Shown here one piece after another: positions 62,685 to 64,000 of a stretch of DNA of 64,000 nucleotides. Position 1 is the stretch's first letter; each line of letters opens with the position of its first letter. The notes beneath the pieces were generated by a model, which did no database searches, was not told the DNA's origin, and was given only the letters and a program-made list of their open reading frames with translations. Source of the DNA: Mycobacteroides abscessus ATCC 19977 (GTDB lineage: Bacteria; Actinomycetota; Actinomycetes; Mycobacteriales; Mycobacteriaceae); the NCBI RefSeq assembly GCF_000069185.1, contig NC_010397.1, positions 4,216,001 through 4,280,000 of the forward strand, written 5' to 3'. The position numbers and the translations under genes are program-made.

Positions 62685-63428
62685 GTGGACGACGGCAGAT
62701 ATGGTCGAACGGTGATCGCCTACGACGAAGAGCTGCGGAACCGGATACGCGCACATCTGGCACGCCATGAACGTAGGACCGTCGACGACCCGGCCAAACG
62801 CCGTGCCGCGGTCGCCGTCGTACTGGTGGACTCGGACCTGGGTGAGGACCGTATCGATCCGGCACCACTGGAGGAATGGATCGGCGGCCGTGAGATCCCG
62901 GGACACGGACTGGACGGCAGAATGGTAGACGTCTCCGGTGGCGCGGCATTCCTCTTGTGCCGCAGAGCCTCCCGGCTCAACTCTCATGCGGCGCAGTGGG
63001 CGCTCCCGGGCGGACGATTGGATCCGGGTGAGGACGCGATACAGGCCGCCCTGCGTGAGCTGGACGAGGAACTGGGGGTGTCGCTACCCGATTCCACGGT
63101 GCTCGGGCTGCTCGACGACTACCCGACACGTTCGGGGTATGTGATTACGCCGGTGGTGGTGTGGGGCGGAGGCCGACTGGAGCTCAGCCCCTCCCCCGAT
63201 GAGGTGGTGGCCGCCTACCGCGTCGGACTACACCAGCTGCAACGCGAGGATTCACCGCGCTACATCACGATTCCCGAGAGTGCGCGCCCGGTAGTACAGA
63301 TCCCGCTGGGCAACGACTTGATTCATGCCCCCACCGGAGCCGTCCTGCTGCAAGTGCGGTGGCTGTGCCTGGAAGGCAGCGGAGACCGTGTCGATGACCT
63401 GGAGCAACCGGTCTTCGCTTGGAGGTGA
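62685..63428 (+). CDS. Nudix hydrolase, CoA-pyrophosphatase-like
   Basis: 247 residues from GTG 62685; GTG 62712 is also possible and the start is uncertain. The Nudix box GGRLDPGEDAIQAALRELDEELGV (about residues 110-133) is complete, including REL-x-EEL. An upstream SRLNSHAAQWALPGG segment resembles the UPF0035-type motif of CoA pyrophosphatases. Cytoplasmic. It is divergent from the TauD-type gene and ends 2 bases before a convergent small exported protein. Confidence 0.85.
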   Translation: MDDGRYGRTVIAYDEELRNRIRAHLARHERRTVDDPAKRRAAVAVVLVDSDLGEDRIDPAPLEEWIGGREIPGHGLDGRMVDVSGGAAFLLCRRASRLNSHAAQWALPGGRLDPGEDAIQAALRELDEELGVSLPDSTVLGLLDDYPTRSGYVITPVVVWGGGRLELSPSPDEVVAAYRVGLHQLQREDSPRYITIPESARPVVQIPLGNDLIHAPTGAVLLQVRWLCLEGSGDRVDDLEQPVFAWR

Positions 63429-63430
63429 GG

Positions 63431-63844
63431 TCAGGGCACGTCGGCGCGTGCCAACAATGTCGGCGTCCCATAGGGAGCGCTCTGCTCCGCCACCCAGCCG
63501 GGCTCCAGATACACGCTGTTGGACGCGATGACGTTGCCGTCCCGCAGGATCTCACCGAGATAGTTACCCCCCGGGTCACTGAACAGGCTTACCACCGCCT
63601 CGCGGGTGGTCATCGTGACGTCGTGCTCCCACGGCACAAAGGGATCCAGCCAGGTCTGCTTGACCGCCTTTTCGCCCTTGCCCGTGCGGTAGGAGATCGT
63701 CACCTGGCGATTGGTTCCGGGGTCTTGCAAGGTCACGCGGTATGTCAGCTTCACCCCCGGGTCGGCGGCCGTCATCGGGGCAGCGGCCGCGCCGATCACC
63801 ACACCGGACGCCAGCGTTACCAGCAAAGAAAGAATTCTCCTCAT
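63431..63844 (-). CDS. Small exported protein of unknown function
   Basis: 137 residues. Clear signal peptide: RR followed by ILSLLVTLASGVVIGAAAAP and a cleavage site near residues 22-27 (APMTAADP). The mature part is all-beta with KLTYRVTLQDPGTNRQVTISYRTG and WEHDVTMTT, similar in layout to small mycobacterial secreted proteins of the MmpS type, but without the membrane helix retained. Not named with confidence. Confidence 0.8.
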   Translation of the reverse strand: MRRILSLLVTLASGVVIGAAAAPMTAADPGVKLTYRVTLQDPGTNRQVTISYRTGKGEKAVKQTWLDPFVPWEHDVTMTTREAVVSLFSDPGGNYLGEILRDGNVIASNSVYLEPGWVAEQSAPYGTPTLLARADVP

Positions 63845-63864
63845 GCGCTGGCATGCTAGCGGCC

Positions 63865-64000
63865 CTAACGCTCCAGCGGAGAGTGTCGGCGAAGTTTGCG
63901 CTCCGGCACCCCGTTGGGCCCCGTGGTGGACAACGCATAGGTGCCGACGGCAAAGGCGACCGCCGGACCGTTTATCCCCAACGCGGTCTTGCCGACATTC
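63865..64000 (-). CDS. C-terminal fragment of a gene entering from the right edge
   Basis: The minus strand is open from base 64000 to a TAG at 63867-63865, giving 44 residues that end NGVPERKLRRHSPLER. The visible part has a Gly/Ala-rich, mildly hydrophobic stretch (GINGPAVAFAVGTYAL) that could be the last transmembrane helix, followed by a basic tail. Too short to name. Confidence 0.55.
   Translation of the reverse strand, partial: NVGKTALGINGPAVAFAVGTYALSTTGPNGVPERKLRRHSPLER

Overview
The window is about 64 kb of high-GC actinobacterial chromosome. Gene content and order point to a rapidly growing mycobacterium, most likely of the Mycobacteroides abscessus/chelonae group. An mce4 transport operon abuts the cholesterol side-chain genes in nearly the order of M. 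tuberculosis Rv3499c-Rv3531c. A second block follows the order of M. tuberculosis Rv0433-Rv0421c (sodC, def, xthA, thiC, thiD). All family and orthologue assignments come from reading the sequence; no database search was run.

Positions 1-24.4 kb are a sterol-uptake and sterol-catabolism island. The mce4 operon (yrbE4A, yrbE4B, mce4A, mce4B, partial mce4C) runs leftward. Around it lie hsd4A, a [3Fe-4S] ferredoxin, fadE26/fadE27, fadD17, a nitronate-monooxygenase-like gene, fadD19, echA19, an F420-type oxidoreductase, a DUF35 protein with the aldolases Ltp4 and Ltp3, a SnoaL-like gene, a ferredoxin reductase, a gamma carbonic anhydrase, kshA and a small cysteine-containing protein. Five perfect matches to the KstR operator consensus (T-n2-AAC-n2-GTT-n2-A) sit in the relevant promoter gaps. 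Together the genes would import sterols, activate and shorten the side chain, and begin ring opening through KshA.

Positions 24.4-30.3 kb hold a tight leftward operon: a conserved protein, an SDR, a sulfotransferase-like protein, an FAD oxidoreductase and dtd. It is divergent from an IclR regulator with a clear inverted-repeat operator. Sulfate activation (cysD, cysNC) follows.

Positions 33.3-50.4 kb are a housekeeping block: a GCS2 ligase, sodC, a LytR_C protein, a DUF3263 protein, def, a GNAT, xthA, a TPP riboswitch with thiC and thiD, and a SigJ-type ECF sigma factor with its FAD oxidoreductase partner. A lipoprotein and a poorly understood four-gene membrane-protein cluster (40-43 kb) interrupt it.

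Positions 50.4-61.6 kb encode a KstR-like TetR regulator with its own KstR-type operator. Next is a PucR regulator and an amine/GABA catabolic set: aldehyde dehydrogenase, copper amine oxidase, USP, APC permease, GabT and GabD. These could convert putrescine to succinate. The right end has a TauD-type dioxygenase, a Nudix hydrolase and a small exported protein.

Three features stand out beyond ordinary annotation. First, a DUF559 (VSR-like) endonuclease gene is bounded by two perfect 58-bp direct repeats, each with near-palindromic ends. Second, a MIRU-like 33-bp tandem repeat lies in the yrbE4A/yrbE4B translational-coupling site and creates a 32-residue repeat micro-ORF. Third, a related repeat appears to have been inserted in frame at the start of echA19. 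I saw no tRNA, rRNA, CRISPR array or classical insertion sequence. No gap between genes exceeds 300 bases.
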